DNA of 59,035 nucleotides from assembly GCA_018380195.1 (NCBI GenBank), contig JAGZUC010000012.1, forward strand, positions 1-59,035, given 5' to 3'. Position 1 is the stretch's first letter. Each line of letters starts with the position of its first letter. The notes beneath the pieces were generated by a model. That model saw nothing but the letters and a program-made list of their open reading frames with translations, made no database searches and was not told where the DNA came from. Below are positions 49,763 to 58,353 of the stretch, piece by piece. The position numbers and the translations under genes were made by a program. This DNA is from Collinsella sp. (GTDB lineage: Bacteria > Actinomycetota > Coriobacteriia > Coriobacteriales > Coriobacteriaceae).

Positions 49763-51328
49763 ATGACACCTGCGCGCTTTGAAATCGGGCAAAAGCATAA
49801 GCAGGAGAACGAGGCGGGTTCCAAGGCTAGTTGGAACACGCCTCGTTCCGATTCGCGGCCAACGATGAGCTATCCCTCGCGCATGGCCCTGGCTTTTGCC
49901 CTGACATCGCTCATGACGGTATTGGTGCTGGTGGGCGTAGTCTCCGTTGTATGGGGCACGGTTTTTACGGATTACACGCGCTCCAATATTGTCGAAATCG
50001 CCAATTCCGCTGCCGAAAAGTTGGCAACGTCATATGAGGAAAACGGTTCTTGGACCGCGGGGGAGCTGCGTACGGTCGCGACATCGAGCTTGGTGTCCGA
50101 CGATCTTGGTATGCAGGTCGTCAATAAAAAGGGCGTCATCGTCTACGACGACTCGTGGCCCTCGGCAAGCGCTACTGCCGATGTACGCGAAAATCAGGCG
50201 ACGACCGACGATGCGAGCGGAAAGAGGGCATCGCACAGCCCAGTCTCGTCTGCTCCCACCGATTCCAATAGTGTTGCCAACGTTGAGATCGTGACGTCCT
50301 CCGGCGAGCACGTGGGTCAGGTCAAATTGTGGGCGGTTGGCTCCGATGCCCTGCTCACCAGGGCAGACTCGGCATTCAGAGAGAAGACCTTTAACGCCAT
50401 GGCCCTTGCCGCGGTTGTGGCCGTCTGCATCTCGGTCGTTATCGGAGCGCTTGTGTCGCGCATGCTTACCAAGCCGATTCATCGAATTACGAGCACGGCC
50501 AAGCAAATTCGCGACGGCGATCTGTCCGCTCGTACGGGCTTGCGCGGCGATGATGAGATCGATCAGCTGGGCGAGACCTTCGACGAGATGGCCACCTCAC
50601 TCGAAAAGGATATGAAGCACGAGAAGCGCCTGACCTCTGATGTTGCCCACGAGCTGCGCACGCCGCTCATGGCCATGCTTGCGACGGTCGAGGCCATGCA
50701 AGACGGTGTGTATCCCACCGACGACGAACACCTGGAGACAGTCGCATCCGAGACGCGTCGTCTGGCCCGTCTGGTGCAGCAGATGCTCGATCTGTCGCGC
50801 ATGGAAAACAGCACCGCGCCGCTCAACCTGGAACCGGTGGACATGGTTCCGTTCGTACGATCGATTGTGAACGGCCAGGAGCGCCTTTTTGCCGACCGTG
50901 ACCTGCGTTTGCGCTTTGCAGATGAGACGCAGGGTCATGATGACGTTGTCGAGGCAGATCCCGACATGATCACGCAATGCGTTATCAACCTCATGAGCAA
51001 CGCCATGCGTTACACCCCCGAGGGGGGTTGGGTCGTGGTGTCGGTGCTCAGCGACCGCAAGCACGTCGATATCGCGGTTTCGGATACGGGCATCGGTATC
51101 GCCAAGGATGATTTGTCGCGCATCTTCGGTCGTTTTTGGCGTGCCGACGCCAGTCGCGCCCGCGAGGCGGGTGGCCTGGGCGTGGGCCTCGCCGTGACCA
51201 AGCAGATTGTCGAGCGTCATCACGGCTACATATCCGTGGAGTCGGAGCTTGGAAAGGGTACGACTTTTACGATTCATCTGCCTCGCGAGCACACGGCGGA
51301 CGCGGCATCTACTACAATGGAGCACTAG
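49763..51328 (+). CDS. Membrane sensor histidine kinase
   Basis: 521 aa. Two transmembrane helices (about 40-62 and 213-236) enclose a Ser/Asp-rich extracellular sensor of about 150 residues. HAMP domain (LTKPIHRITSTAKQI), dimerisation box DVAHELRTPL with the phospho-His, then N-box NLMSNAMRYTPEG, G1 VSDTGIGI and G2 GGLGVGLA. It is of the envelope-stress type (resembling CssS/WalK-like kinases), but the signal is unknown. Confidence 0.93.
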   Translation: MTPARFEIGQKHKQENEAGSKASWNTPRSDSRPTMSYPSRMALAFALTSLMTVLVLVGVVSVVWGTVFTDYTRSNIVEIANSAAEKLATSYEENGSWTAGELRTVATSSLVSDDLGMQVVNKKGVIVYDDSWPSASATADVRENQATTDDASGKRASHSPVSSAPTDSNSVANVEIVTSSGEHVGQVKLWAVGSDALLTRADSAFREKTFNAMALAAVVAVCISVVIGALVSRMLTKPIHRITSTAKQIRDGDLSARTGLRGDDEIDQLGETFDEMATSLEKDMKHEKRLTSDVAHELRTPLMAMLATVEAMQDGVYPTDDEHLETVASETRRLARLVQQMLDLSRMENSTAPLNLEPVDMVPFVRSIVNGQERLFADRDLRLRFADETQGHDDVVEADPDMITQCVINLMSNAMRYTPEGGWVVVSVLSDRKHVDIAVSDTGIGIAKDDLSRIFGRFWRADASRAREAGGLGVGLAVTKQIVERHHGYISVESELGKGTTFTIHLPREHTADAASTTMEH

Positions 51329-51437
51329 CTTTTCGCTATTCGGTGAAGGAGGGGTTTCGTCCCTGCCGCTCCGAGTTTGCGAAAACGTGCGGGAAAGAAC
51401 CCGCATTACTGTCGTATTTTGGTAAGGAGTGACTCAC

Positions 51438-52325
51438 GTGACAACGATGGAGCGTCGTCCGGATTCCCGTGGCAAGGTTCGTGATATCTACGATGCCGGT
51501 GAAAACCTGCTGATGGTCGCCACCGACCGCATTTCTGCGTTCGACTTTATTCTCCCCGACGAGATTCCGTTTAAGGGAGAGGTGCTCAACCGCATCTCGG
51601 CATTCTGGTTCGATAAGTTTGCCGACATCGTTCCCAACCACCTCGTCTCCATCGACCCGGCGGATTTCCCCGAGGAGTTTGCCGAGTATCGTGACTACCT
51701 CGCAGGCCGCGCCATGCTGGTCAAGAAGGCCCAGACGATTCCTGTCGAGTGCATCGTCCGCGGCTATCTGACCGGTTCGGGCAAGAAGACCTATGACGAG
51801 AACGGCACCGTCTGCGGCATTCAGCTGCCCGAGGGTCTGACCGAGGCCTCCAAGCTTCCCGAGCCGCTGTTCACGCCGTCCACGAAGGCCGAGATCGGCG
51901 ACCACGACGAGAACATTTCGTTCGAGCGTTGCTGCGAGATCGTGGGTGAGGATATCGCCACGCAGATTCGCGACCTGTCCCTCAAGATTTACAAGGCCGC
52001 TGCCGAGTATGCCGCGACTCGAGGCATCATCATCGCCGACACCAAGTTCGAGTTCGGTGTCATCGATGGCAAGGTTACGCTGATCGACGAGTGCCTAACG
52101 CCCGACTCCAGCCGTTTCTGGCCCGCCGCCAGCTACGAGGAGGGCAAGATTCAGCCTAGCTACGACAAACAATTCGTCCGCAATTGGCTCAAAGCCAACT
52201 GGGATATGACGGGGGAGACCCCGCACCTGCCCGCCGAGGTCATCGATGGCACGTCCGAGCGCTATCGCGAGGCCTTCCAGATCATCACGGGCTCCCAGTT
52301 CACAAGCATGAAGGAGAACGCATAA
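51438..52325 (+). CDS. purC: SAICAR synthetase
   Basis: About 295 aa. Typical RGKVRDIYDAGENLLMVATDRISAFD start and the CIVRGYLTGSG, IADTKFEFG and DECLTPDSSRFW motifs. It joins aspartate to CAIR in purine synthesis; purB, the next enzyme, is elsewhere in the window. I choose the GTG at 51438 since AAGGAG lies 8 nt upstream; a GTG at 51429 overlaps that site. A small hairpin (51388-51405) precedes it. Confidence 0.95.
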   Translation: MTTMERRPDSRGKVRDIYDAGENLLMVATDRISAFDFILPDEIPFKGEVLNRISAFWFDKFADIVPNHLVSIDPADFPEEFAEYRDYLAGRAMLVKKAQTIPVECIVRGYLTGSGKKTYDENGTVCGIQLPEGLTEASKLPEPLFTPSTKAEIGDHDENISFERCCEIVGEDIATQIRDLSLKIYKAAAEYAATRGIIIADTKFEFGVIDGKVTLIDECLTPDSSRFWPAASYEEGKIQPSYDKQFVRNWLKANWDMTGETPHLPAEVIDGTSERYREAFQIITGSQFTSMKENA

Positions 52326-52901
52326 GTGAGTACCCGTAGCGCCACGAACAAGCGCACGCAATCCCACGAGGTTACCGGGGTTGCGCGCAAGTCCGCCGCA
52401 TCTGCTAAACCCGCCCGCCAGGCAGCGAGCTCCGTTCGCGTCGTGCCGGCTTCGTCTAAAGCTCGCCGCAAAGAGCTCGAGAAGGGTGAAAACCTGGAAG
52501 GCCTTTCCAAGGAGGAGAAGCGCGCCCGCAAGGCCAAACAGCGTGCTCGCGAGGATCGTATCTACACGGTGTCGAATATTCTCCTCAAGCAGGACGAGGA
52601 CTACACCAAGCGCCGTCGTATCTGGTGGGCCGTGCTCGCCATCGGCATGGTACTCGTCGTGGCAATTTGGGCCTCGCTGTACTTCGCTCCCGGCGGCACG
52701 GTGTCCAGTCCCGTCCAGATGGTCGGCATCGTTTTGTCCTATGTCATCATTCTGGGTGATTTTATCTACGACTTCGTTCGTATTCGTCCCCTGCGCAACA
52801 TGTACCGCGCGCAGGCCGAGGGCATGTCCGAGAACAAGCTCAACGCTCTTATCGAACGCTCGGCTGCCGAGGAGGATAAGAAGGACTCCAAGAAGAAGTA
52901 G
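52326..52901 (+). CDS. Hypothetical membrane protein with charged N-terminus
   Basis: 191 aa from a GTG start. The first 95 residues are very basic and Ala/Lys-rich with a coiled-coil-like KEEKRARKAKQRAREDR. Two membrane helices follow (about 101-118 and 130-150), then a charged tail ending in KKDSKKK. The topology places both ends inside the cell. Function unknown. It directly follows purC and ends before a terminator. Confidence 0.7.
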   Translation: MSTRSATNKRTQSHEVTGVARKSAASAKPARQAASSVRVVPASSKARRKELEKGENLEGLSKEEKRARKAKQRAREDRIYTVSNILLKQDEDYTKRRRIWWAVLAIGMVLVVAIWASLYFAPGGTVSSPVQMVGIVLSYVIILGDFIYDFVRIRPLRNMYRAQAEGMSENKLNALIERSAAEEDKKDSKKK

Positions 52902-52931
52902 CGTTTGTATCCATACATATCGCTAAGATAT

Positions 52932-52961
52932 AAGGCGCGTCGTTTTTGCGGCGCGCCTTTC
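52932..52961 (+). terminator. Terminator of purC operon
   Basis: AAGGCGCG pairs with CGCGCCTT, with inner CG/CG pairing around a T-rich loop, then TTTCTAC. Confidence 0.7.
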
Positions 52962-52990
52962 TACTGTTCTATAGATAGATGGAGTGGCAC

Positions 52991-54271
52991 ATGATTCGAG
53001 CTGCCCTGACGGTCGAAGAGGCCCTGGAGGGTATGAAGTCCCTGGAGCCCAAGATTAAAAACTATGCGCGCCTGGTTGTCCGCAAGGGCGTAAACGTTAA
53101 GCCCGGCCAGGAAGTCGTCGTTCAGTCTCCGGTTGAGTGCGTGCCGTTTGCGCGCGTGGTGGTCGCGGAGGCCTATGCTGCCGGCGCCGGCCACGTGACG
53201 GTCATCTGGGCCGATGATGCCGTGACGAGGCTTACGTACGAGCATGTCGAGAAAAGCTATTTTGAGCAGACGCCCGAGTGGAAGCGCCTGCAGCTGGATT
53301 CCCTGGCCCAGGACGGTGCCTGCTTTATCTTTATCGAGGGTGCGGACCCCGCCGCCCTTAAGGGCATCGATCCCGCTAAGCCCGCTGCAGCTTCTAAGGC
53401 AAAGAACACGCAGTGCAAAGTTTTCCGCCGTGGACTGGATTACAACATCAATCCGTGGTGCATCGCCGGCGCTCCGGTCGTGGCTTGGGCGCGCGAGGTG
53501 TTCCCGGGAGACGCCGATGAGGTTGCAATCTATAAGCTGTGGAATGCGATTCTGCACACCGCTCGCGCCGATGGCCAGGACCCAGAGAGCGACTGGGAGC
53601 TCCATGACGCCGCATTCGAAAAGAACCTGCGTTTCCTGAACGGCAATCGTTTCGACTGCCTGCATTACACCGCGGCAAATGGAACCGATCTGACGATTGG
53701 CATGACGAAGGGTCACGAGTGGGCCGGCGGCAAGGGCAAGACGCCCGATGGGCACCCCTTCTTCCCCAACATTCCCACCGAGGAAGTCTTCACTTCGCCC
53801 GATCGCATGCGCGCCGACGGTATCGTGTACTCGGCCATGCCGCTCATCCACCACGGCAATATAGTCGACGATTTTTGGATTAAGTTCGAGGGCGGCCGCG
53901 TGGTGGACTACGACGCCCGCGTGGGCAAGGCAACGCTCGCAAGTATCATCGATACTGATGAGGGCGCTGCTCACCTGGGAGAGGTCGCGCTCATTTCCAA
54001 GAACACGCCGATCCGCGAAAGTGGTGTTCTGTTCTACGATACGCTCTGTGACGAGAACGCTAGCTGCCATCTCGCGCTAGGTGTCGGTTTCCCCGAATGC
54101 ATCGAGGGTGGGTACGACATGTCCAAGGAGGAGCTCCTGGAGCATGGTGTTAACGTCTCGAGCACGCACGTCGATTTTATGATCGGCACGGACGACATCG
54201 ATATTACGGGCATTACGCCTGATGGACGTGAAGTTGTGATTTTCCAGAACGGCCAATGGAGTTGGGAATAG
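52991..54271 (+). CDS. M29-family aminopeptidase
   Basis: About 426 aa. Matches the AmpS/PepS family: N-terminal YARLVVRKGVNVKPGQEVVV, metal-site segments FFPNIPTEEVFTSPDRMRADGIV, CHLALGVGFPE and DFMIGTDDIDITGITPDG. It releases N-terminal amino acids in a metal-dependent way. The ATG at 52991 has GGAG 6 nt upstream. Monocistronic, 28 nt before tRNA-Lys. Confidence 0.93.
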   Translation: MIRAALTVEEALEGMKSLEPKIKNYARLVVRKGVNVKPGQEVVVQSPVECVPFARVVVAEAYAAGAGHVTVIWADDAVTRLTYEHVEKSYFEQTPEWKRLQLDSLAQDGACFIFIEGADPAALKGIDPAKPAAASKAKNTQCKVFRRGLDYNINPWCIAGAPVVAWAREVFPGDADEVAIYKLWNAILHTARADGQDPESDWELHDAAFEKNLRFLNGNRFDCLHYTAANGTDLTIGMTKGHEWAGGKGKTPDGHPFFPNIPTEEVFTSPDRMRADGIVYSAMPLIHHGNIVDDFWIKFEGGRVVDYDARVGKATLASIIDTDEGAAHLGEVALISKNTPIRESGVLFYDTLCDENASCHLALGVGFPECIEGGYDMSKEELLEHGVNVSSTHVDFMIGTDDIDITGITPDGREVVIFQNGQWSWE

Positions 54272-54299
54272 TCCCAGACCGTGGTACAATGCCACCCGC

Positions 54300-54375
54300 G
54301 GGCCGTTAGCTCAGCTGGCAGAGCAGGGGACTTTTAATCCCAAGGTCCAGGGTTCGAACCCCTGACGGCCCACCA
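54300..54375 (+). tRNA. tRNA-Lys(TTT), integration target
   Basis: 76 nt with encoded CCA. Acceptor GGGCCGT/ACGGCCC, anticodon TTT, T-arm CAGGGTTCGAACCCCTG. Its 3' half is duplicated at 58354-58397, so it is the attachment site of the integrated element. Confidence 0.97.
54331..54374 (+). repeat. attL of the integrative element
   Basis: The 44-bp segment from the anticodon stem to the CCA is exactly repeated at 58354-58397. The tRNA is intact at this end. A shorter, 21-nt repeat of the 3' end plus flank (54358-54378) also recurs at 58559-58579. Confidence 0.9.
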
Positions 54376-54385
54376 TAGTTTACGC

Positions 54386-54417
54386 AGGTCAGAGACGGTG
54401 TTGTCTCTGACCTTTTT
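54386..54417 (+). terminator. Terminator after tRNA-Lys
   Basis: AGGTCAGAGAC pairs with GTCTCTGACCT around a 6-nt loop and runs into five T residues. Confidence 0.85.
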
Positions 54418-54513
54418 CTTGTGTACCCCGCGAGTACCTAAAACGGTACCCCTCAAATCACGTGGATTCCATAATTCTGGCCTGTCCGTAGAGGGGCATA
54501 GCGTCCCGATGGT

Positions 54514-54551
54514 CGGACGGATGGATCGTTGTTGATGCGTCCATCCGTCCG
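54514..54551. repeat. 12-bp inverted repeat at left end of element
   Basis: CGGACGGATGGA pairs with TCCATCCGTCCG around a 14-nt loop. First of a series of structures in the 600-bp gene-free left end (54376-55016). Confidence 0.7.
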
Positions 54552-54583
54552 TCTGAGGGCACTGGAGACGGCTCGGGAAGGGG

Positions 54584-54663
54584 GCGAGCGTTCTGCGCGC
54601 TTTCGATAGCCGTAGGGGCTCCTTGGGTAGCCCCAGGCTGTCGAAAGGGAGTTGAACGCTCGC
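54584..54663. repeat. Nested stem-loop, 80 bp
   Basis: Outer arms GCGAGCGTT/AACGCTCGC enclose a longer inner stem CTTTCGATAGCC...GGCTGTCGAAAG with GGGGCT/AGCCCC at its tip. Large cruciform potential, typical of replication or transfer origins. Confidence 0.7.
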
Positions 54664-54774
54664 TTCGGTGCGGTCGCGTGTGCTGCGCAGTTTCAATGCT
54701 CTCGATCGCTTGATGTGTGTTTAAAACATTGCCGCTGCTCATATATCTTTATATATATCTTTAAAAATAGGAAA

Positions 54775-54982
54775 GTAACGTGACGTTACACTTGCAGGCT
54801 GATTACCAGCGCTAATGAACGTCTGTCGTCTGCATTAAAGGGTGGGTCTAATAGTAACGTGAAGTTACTCCCGAGTAACGTGACGTTACTCTCAGGTGTA
54901 ACGTGAAGTTACTCTTCGAGTAACGTGACGTTACAGTTGGGGCGTAACGTCACGTTATTATTAAACCTACCCTTTAGAATGC
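54775..54982. repeat. Six-copy palindromic iteron array with framing inverted repeat
   Basis: A 15-bp palindrome (GTAACGTGACGTTAC or close variants) occurs at 54775, 54854, 54875, 54898, 54920 and 54944 (start positions). The last five are 21-24 bp apart, that is about two helical turns. This five-copy block is framed by an inverted repeat (arms 54832-54853 and 54959-54982, built on AAAGGGT.GGT). The array lies downstream of the terminator of the island operon, so it is not a promoter operator. Likely an origin or partition site. Confidence 0.8.
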
Positions 54983-54983
54983 A

Positions 54984-55016
54984 AAAAGCCGCCGCGCTTT
55001 TCCGCACGGCGGCTAG
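54984..55016 (-). terminator. Terminator of the island operon
   Basis: AGCCGCCG pairs with CGGCGGCT. The minus-strand reading ends in five T residues right after the stop of the gene at 55017. Confidence 0.8.
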
Positions 55017-55505
55017 CTAGTCGATCCAGCCTTTGTTTTTCGCGGCATCGAGAAGCGAGGCGTATCGGAGCTGCAGCACTCCGTCAACGGAGATGATGAG
55101 CCCTCGGCTTATGAGTGCTTTTCGAGCGCGGCAAACGCTCGGCCGTTTCGTTCCAAAGAAAGCGGCGAGTTCAACATCGCTGCTTTTTAATCCAGGAACC
55201 GAGTATTTCCGGCGGCGTCCATAACGCTCCCAGTAGCGTATCTGAAGCAATAGCTCGAGCTCCAGCTGACCGTTGGCTGCTAGATACAGCCAGCGGTCGG
55301 TCTTGTCGGCATCCAAGAGTGCGCGCGCGTTGCGCTCAGCCTTGCTTGCTTCGGAGCAGATTTGTGGCGGTTCAGCGCCGCTGAGCTGTGCGAAACGTTC
55401 GCGTGATACAGTATTTTCAATGCGAATCGCACCCTTGGTGGTGCTTGACGCCGTCGGAATCTCTACTTCCGACGGCGTTTCTTTTTTTGGTGGATCGTCG
55501 CTCAC
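55017..55505 (-). CDS. Winged-helix protein, possible replication initiator
   Basis: About 162 aa from a GTG with GGAGGT 7 nt upstream. A polar N-terminus (about 1-45) leads into a helical region with QLELELLLQIRYWERYGRRRKYSVPG. A C-terminal winged helix follows (SDVELAAFFGTKRPSVCRARKALISRGLIISVDGVLQL). It lies beside the iteron array and is the last gene of the element's minus-strand operon. The layout suggests it may bind the iterons, but I recognise no named Rep family. Confidence 0.55.
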   Translation of the reverse strand: MSDDPPKKETPSEVEIPTASSTTKGAIRIENTVSRERFAQLSGAEPPQICSEASKAERNARALLDADKTDRWLYLAANGQLELELLLQIRYWERYGRRRKYSVPGLKSSDVELAAFFGTKRPSVCRARKALISRGLIISVDGVLQLRYASLLDAAKNKGWID

Positions 55506-55510
55506 GGCCG

Positions 55511-55936
55511 TCACCTCCGATTTTTCTTGCCGCGCGGACGACCTCCGCGGGTGCCGCCTATGATCATTTTTCCATGGCGCACCACCGCCGCGTTGATTGC
55601 GGGCAGCAAGAGCCATCCGTCCTCTGTGGCAATAGCGAGACCTGCCGTTCTTAGTGCGTTAACGTGCTCAGCTGCAACGGTTGACTTGCCTTGGTTTTCA
55701 AAAAGCCATTGCGCCAGCAGGCCATAATCGAGCGGCAATGCGTGTCCTTTTTGTCGTGACGCCAGAGAACACAGTTCGAGCCAAACGCCCATGTCGGCGT
55801 ATGCGTTGGAACCACGAGTGGCGCGGAGTCGGCTGAACTCCTCACTGTTCGATAGCGGCATATCGAGTCGGATTGATGGCAGCTGTACAGACCATGCGGC
55901 TTTGATTGCTTCTAAATCGGTGATGTTGCGTCCCAT
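55511..55936 (-). CDS. Winged-helix-like hypothetical protein of the element
   Basis: 141 aa. The central part (DMGVWLELCSLASRQKGHALPLDYGLLAQWLFEN...VNALRTAGLAI) looks like a winged-helix domain of the kind at the N-terminus of replisome-organiser proteins. The tail is very basic (RGGRPRGKKNRR), suiting DNA binding. It abuts the excisionase-like gene upstream and is 5 nt from the next gene, so the three are one operon. Function not established. Confidence 0.5.
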   Translation of the reverse strand: MGRNITDLEAIKAAWSVQLPSIRLDMPLSNSEEFSRLRATRGSNAYADMGVWLELCSLASRQKGHALPLDYGLLAQWLFENQGKSTVAAEHVNALRTAGLAIATEDGWLLLPAINAAVVRHGKMIIGGTRGGRPRGKKNRR

Positions 55937-56170
55937 TTAGGCCGCGCCCTTGTCACGCAACCCGCAGACCGCAAGCAGGTCATCGCGGTTGAGTTTCCAG
56001 CGCCGGCCGATTTGGACGGCTCGAATCTCACCACGATCAGCCATCCTTAGCAGGTGTTTTGAACTGATACCGATTGCAGCTTCTGCCGTGGTTGGCGTGA
56101 TGAGAAGCGGGAGGGTGTCGTATTCGCCCGCTCGAAACCGCTCCAAAATGGCTTCTTCAGATTTATGCAT
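55937..56170 (-). CDS. Excisionase-like helix-turn-helix protein
   Basis: 77 aa. The segment TTAEAAIGISSKHLLRMADRGEIRAVQIGRRWKLNRDDL is the classic MerR/Xis-type DNA-binding domain with the arginine-rich wing. As in many small integrative elements it is expected to direct excision with the integrase or to regulate the operon. The ATG has GGAACC upstream. First gene of the three-gene operon. Confidence 0.8.
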   Translation of the reverse strand: MHKSEEAILERFRAGEYDTLPLLITPTTAEAAIGISSKHLLRMADRGEIRAVQIGRRWKLNRDDLLAVCGLRDKGAA

Positions 56171-56299
56171 GATTGGTTCCTTTCTGGCCTGCTCGGGGCC
56201 GATAAAGACTGGACGGCTTTTGCCGCTAAAACAAGGCTATGACGGCTGTTGACTCCGTGCGGACCGATTTGGTGCCACAGGGTGACAAGCGGTGACAAT

Positions 56300-56580
56300 T
56301 TCGAGCGGCAGGGTATTCCGCTCTACCTAACCGCGCTTTCGAGAACGTGGGTTTCGCCCCGCGGGGCGCCGGGTTTTAGGGCAGAGCCCTAACAAGCGCC
56401 GAACCGTAGGTTTCGGCGTGTACGCGGACGGGCAAAACGTAGTTTTGTACGGCAGCGTACGACTCTTGCGTATTTCAAAAAACTACCCTTACGGCCATTT
56501 CGCCCGACTTCGTCTGTCCCGCTCCAAACGGTGGGTTTCCGTACTCGGGCCCGCCTTTCGCCTTCGCCGAAAGGCGGGCC
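56300..56580. other. Hairpin-dense non-coding region of the element
   Basis: At least six short inverted repeats: CGCCCCGCGGGGCG (56355), TTAGGGCAGAGCCCTAA (56376), CGCCGAA/TTCGGCG (56398-56418), CAAAACGTAGTTTTG (56433), GTAC/GTAC (56447-56460) and a 13-bp stem at 56548-56580 after the 69-aa gene. No coding signal is seen. It could be an origin of replication or transfer; no relaxase is present. Confidence 0.5.
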
Positions 56581-56790
56581 TTATGAGGGATCGTCTAGGG
56601 ATGCTTTTTCAAGGTTGGCAAGCATCCAGCCCATGACCTTCTCCTCGTCCATTTCGAGATAGATTCGACAACCTTCCTCGTCCCTGTTGCGATAGGGCTT
56701 CGAGCGCCTGACGACATAGCCTGCCCTTTCCAGTTGGTCTGCCAAGCAGCTGGCCTTAGCAGTTTCACCGCTTATCCTGAATTCGAGCAT
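56581..56790 (-). CDS. Small DUF3970-like protein
   Basis: 69 aa. The pattern VRISG...LADQLERAGYVVRRSKPYRNRDEEGCRIYLEMD resembles the small DUF3970-type proteins seen in phages and integrative elements. GGAGGTGAACC lies before the ATG. Function unknown. Confidence 0.6.
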   Translation of the reverse strand: MLEFRISGETAKASCLADQLERAGYVVRRSKPYRNRDEEGCRIYLEMDEEKVMGWMLANLEKASLDDPS

Positions 56791-56812
56791 GGTTCACCTC
56801 CGTATCATTGTC

Positions 56813-56837
56813 CCAATAGTCCGACTAGTCTTATTGG
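56813..56837. promoter_or_regulatory. Dyad upstream of the small DUF3970-like gene
   Basis: CCAATA and TATTGG flank an 8-bp palindrome GACTAGTC. Candidate operator in the 176-bp gap between the integrase stop and this gene. The remaining part of the gap holds a weak hairpin (CAGAGCCG...CGGCTCTG) that may end the integrase transcript. Confidence 0.4.
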
Positions 56838-56966
56838 AAAACAGCTGTCTAACTGGTCTTTTGTTCAAACCAGAGCCGATTTGCGGCTCTGAAATAGGAT
56901 GTCTGGAGCCGATGGACGGTCTTTGTTTTTTCGGGCTAAAAATCGGCATCTGAACGCCGCGTAGTC

Positions 56967-58193
56967 CTATTCTCCGGCAGCGCGTAGTTCCAAGATTTCA
57001 GCAACGGGAGGCGCCGCGGTCATTGTTGCCGCCACAGCATCCATTGCCGTTCGCTTCGCCTGGGCATTTACGCCCGTGTAGATGTTGAGCGTCATGGCGG
57101 CGTTGGCATGGCCCAGGAGCGAGGAGACGGACTTGATGTCCGTCCCCGCGAGGATGGCGGCGGTGGCGAACGTATGGCGCAAGTCATGGAACTTGGGCGG
57201 TTCTCCTTCAGACCCCACCAGCCCCAACTGTCGAACCGTGACGGCCCAGTGACGCGACAGGCGCTCGGGGGCCATGAATTCGCCGTCAGGACCGCCCAAG
57301 ACGAACATCGATTGCTCGAATGGGACACCTGCCTTAAAGCACTCGGCGCGTGCTGCGGTCAAGCGGTGTGTAAGGATCCCCGCGACTTCATCCGGCAGGG
57401 GGATGCTCCTGCGACTGCCGCCGTTCTTTGGTTCTTTCTCGTAATGTCCGTTCTCCCCAAAGCCGATAGATGCCTTGACGTGCAGCATTTTTTGCTCGAA
57501 ATCGACATTGCGCCACCTGAGCGCAAGTAGCTCGCCGCGCCGCATGCCCGTGAGCAGAGCGAGGTAGATGCCAAGGTTTTCGGGACAATCACGGGCGATT
57601 GAGAGGAACGTGAGCAGCCGTCCGCGCTCGCGTTCGTCCAGTGCGTTGGGTTCACGGTGACGGGCCTTGGGCACGCGTACGCAGTCTACGGGGGAGTAGT
57701 CGATCACGCGGAGCCTGCCGACAGCATCGCGGTATGCGGCCTTGAGCAGCGTTACGCTCTTGCGGATGGTTGATGGCTTGTAGCCCTCTTCAACGGCCCA
57801 GTTGATCCAGTTCTGAGCTGCGGTTACGTCCAGTGAATCAAACTCAATGCCGCCGATTCTGCGCTCAACGATCCGCGCGGCACCTCGATAGTCGTAGACG
57901 GTCGAGGACTCAATCGAGCCAGATGCGCTGAGCATGTCGATATAGCCGTCTAGCAGGTCTTTTACTGTCTTGTGTGCCATGCTGCCGAGTTTGAGCTTCT
58001 TTTGCGCAAGGTCCTCCATCTCCTCGCGCCACTCCCTCAGCTCGGCTTGAGCCGCACGTTTCGATTTGGCGGCCATGACCTTGCTGACCTGCCCGTACGT
58101 CCCGTCCTGCTTTTTAAACTTTAGGCGTCCGCGCCAGCCACCGTTGCGATATGGCAGCAGGCAGGACGAGGTGTAGTAGCGCTTTGGCTTCAT
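56967..58193 (-). CDS. int: Tyrosine recombinase (integrase)
   Basis: 408 aa. An N-terminal arm-type DNA-binding segment, a SAM-like core-binding domain (about 60-165) and a catalytic domain. The catalytic Arg is in GMRRGELLALRW, HxxR in FHDLRHTFATAA, the Gly-His in SSLLGHANAAM, and the nucleophile Tyr is in NIYTG. It recombines the tRNA-Lys attachment sites. It sits 160 bp from attR, the usual place. Same strand as all other genes of the element. Confidence 0.95.
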   Translation of the reverse strand: MKPKRYYTSSCLLPYRNGGWRGRLKFKKQDGTYGQVSKVMAAKSKRAAQAELREWREEMEDLAQKKLKLGSMAHKTVKDLLDGYIDMLSASGSIESSTVYDYRGAARIVERRIGGIEFDSLDVTAAQNWINWAVEEGYKPSTIRKSVTLLKAAYRDAVGRLRVIDYSPVDCVRVPKARHREPNALDERERGRLLTFLSIARDCPENLGIYLALLTGMRRGELLALRWRNVDFEQKMLHVKASIGFGENGHYEKEPKNGGSRRSIPLPDEVAGILTHRLTAARAECFKAGVPFEQSMFVLGGPDGEFMAPERLSRHWAVTVRQLGLVGSEGEPPKFHDLRHTFATAAILAGTDIKSVSSLLGHANAAMTLNIYTGVNAQAKRTAMDAVAATMTAAPPVAEILELRAAGE

Positions 58194-58353
58194 CGATACC
58201 CCACAATCGCGGTGTGTACCCGCTGCGTACCGCGCGGAGTACCCGTGTTGAATAAGCCCGCTCAGGCCGCGCAGTCCGTCTAGTCGAACGAAACCGCAGG
58301 TCAGAGTGGGTGTACGGTATCACTGCTCAAGAGCTAAAGCAAACGGGATTTCG

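Noticed and set aside
51329..51437. Purine riboswitch before purC
   Set aside because: Only a small hairpin is seen; the conserved purine-aptamer core is absent.
54775..54982. CRISPR array
   Set aside because: The repeats are 15-bp palindromes at 21-24-bp spacing with 6-9-bp gaps, too short for repeat-spacer units, and no cas genes are present.
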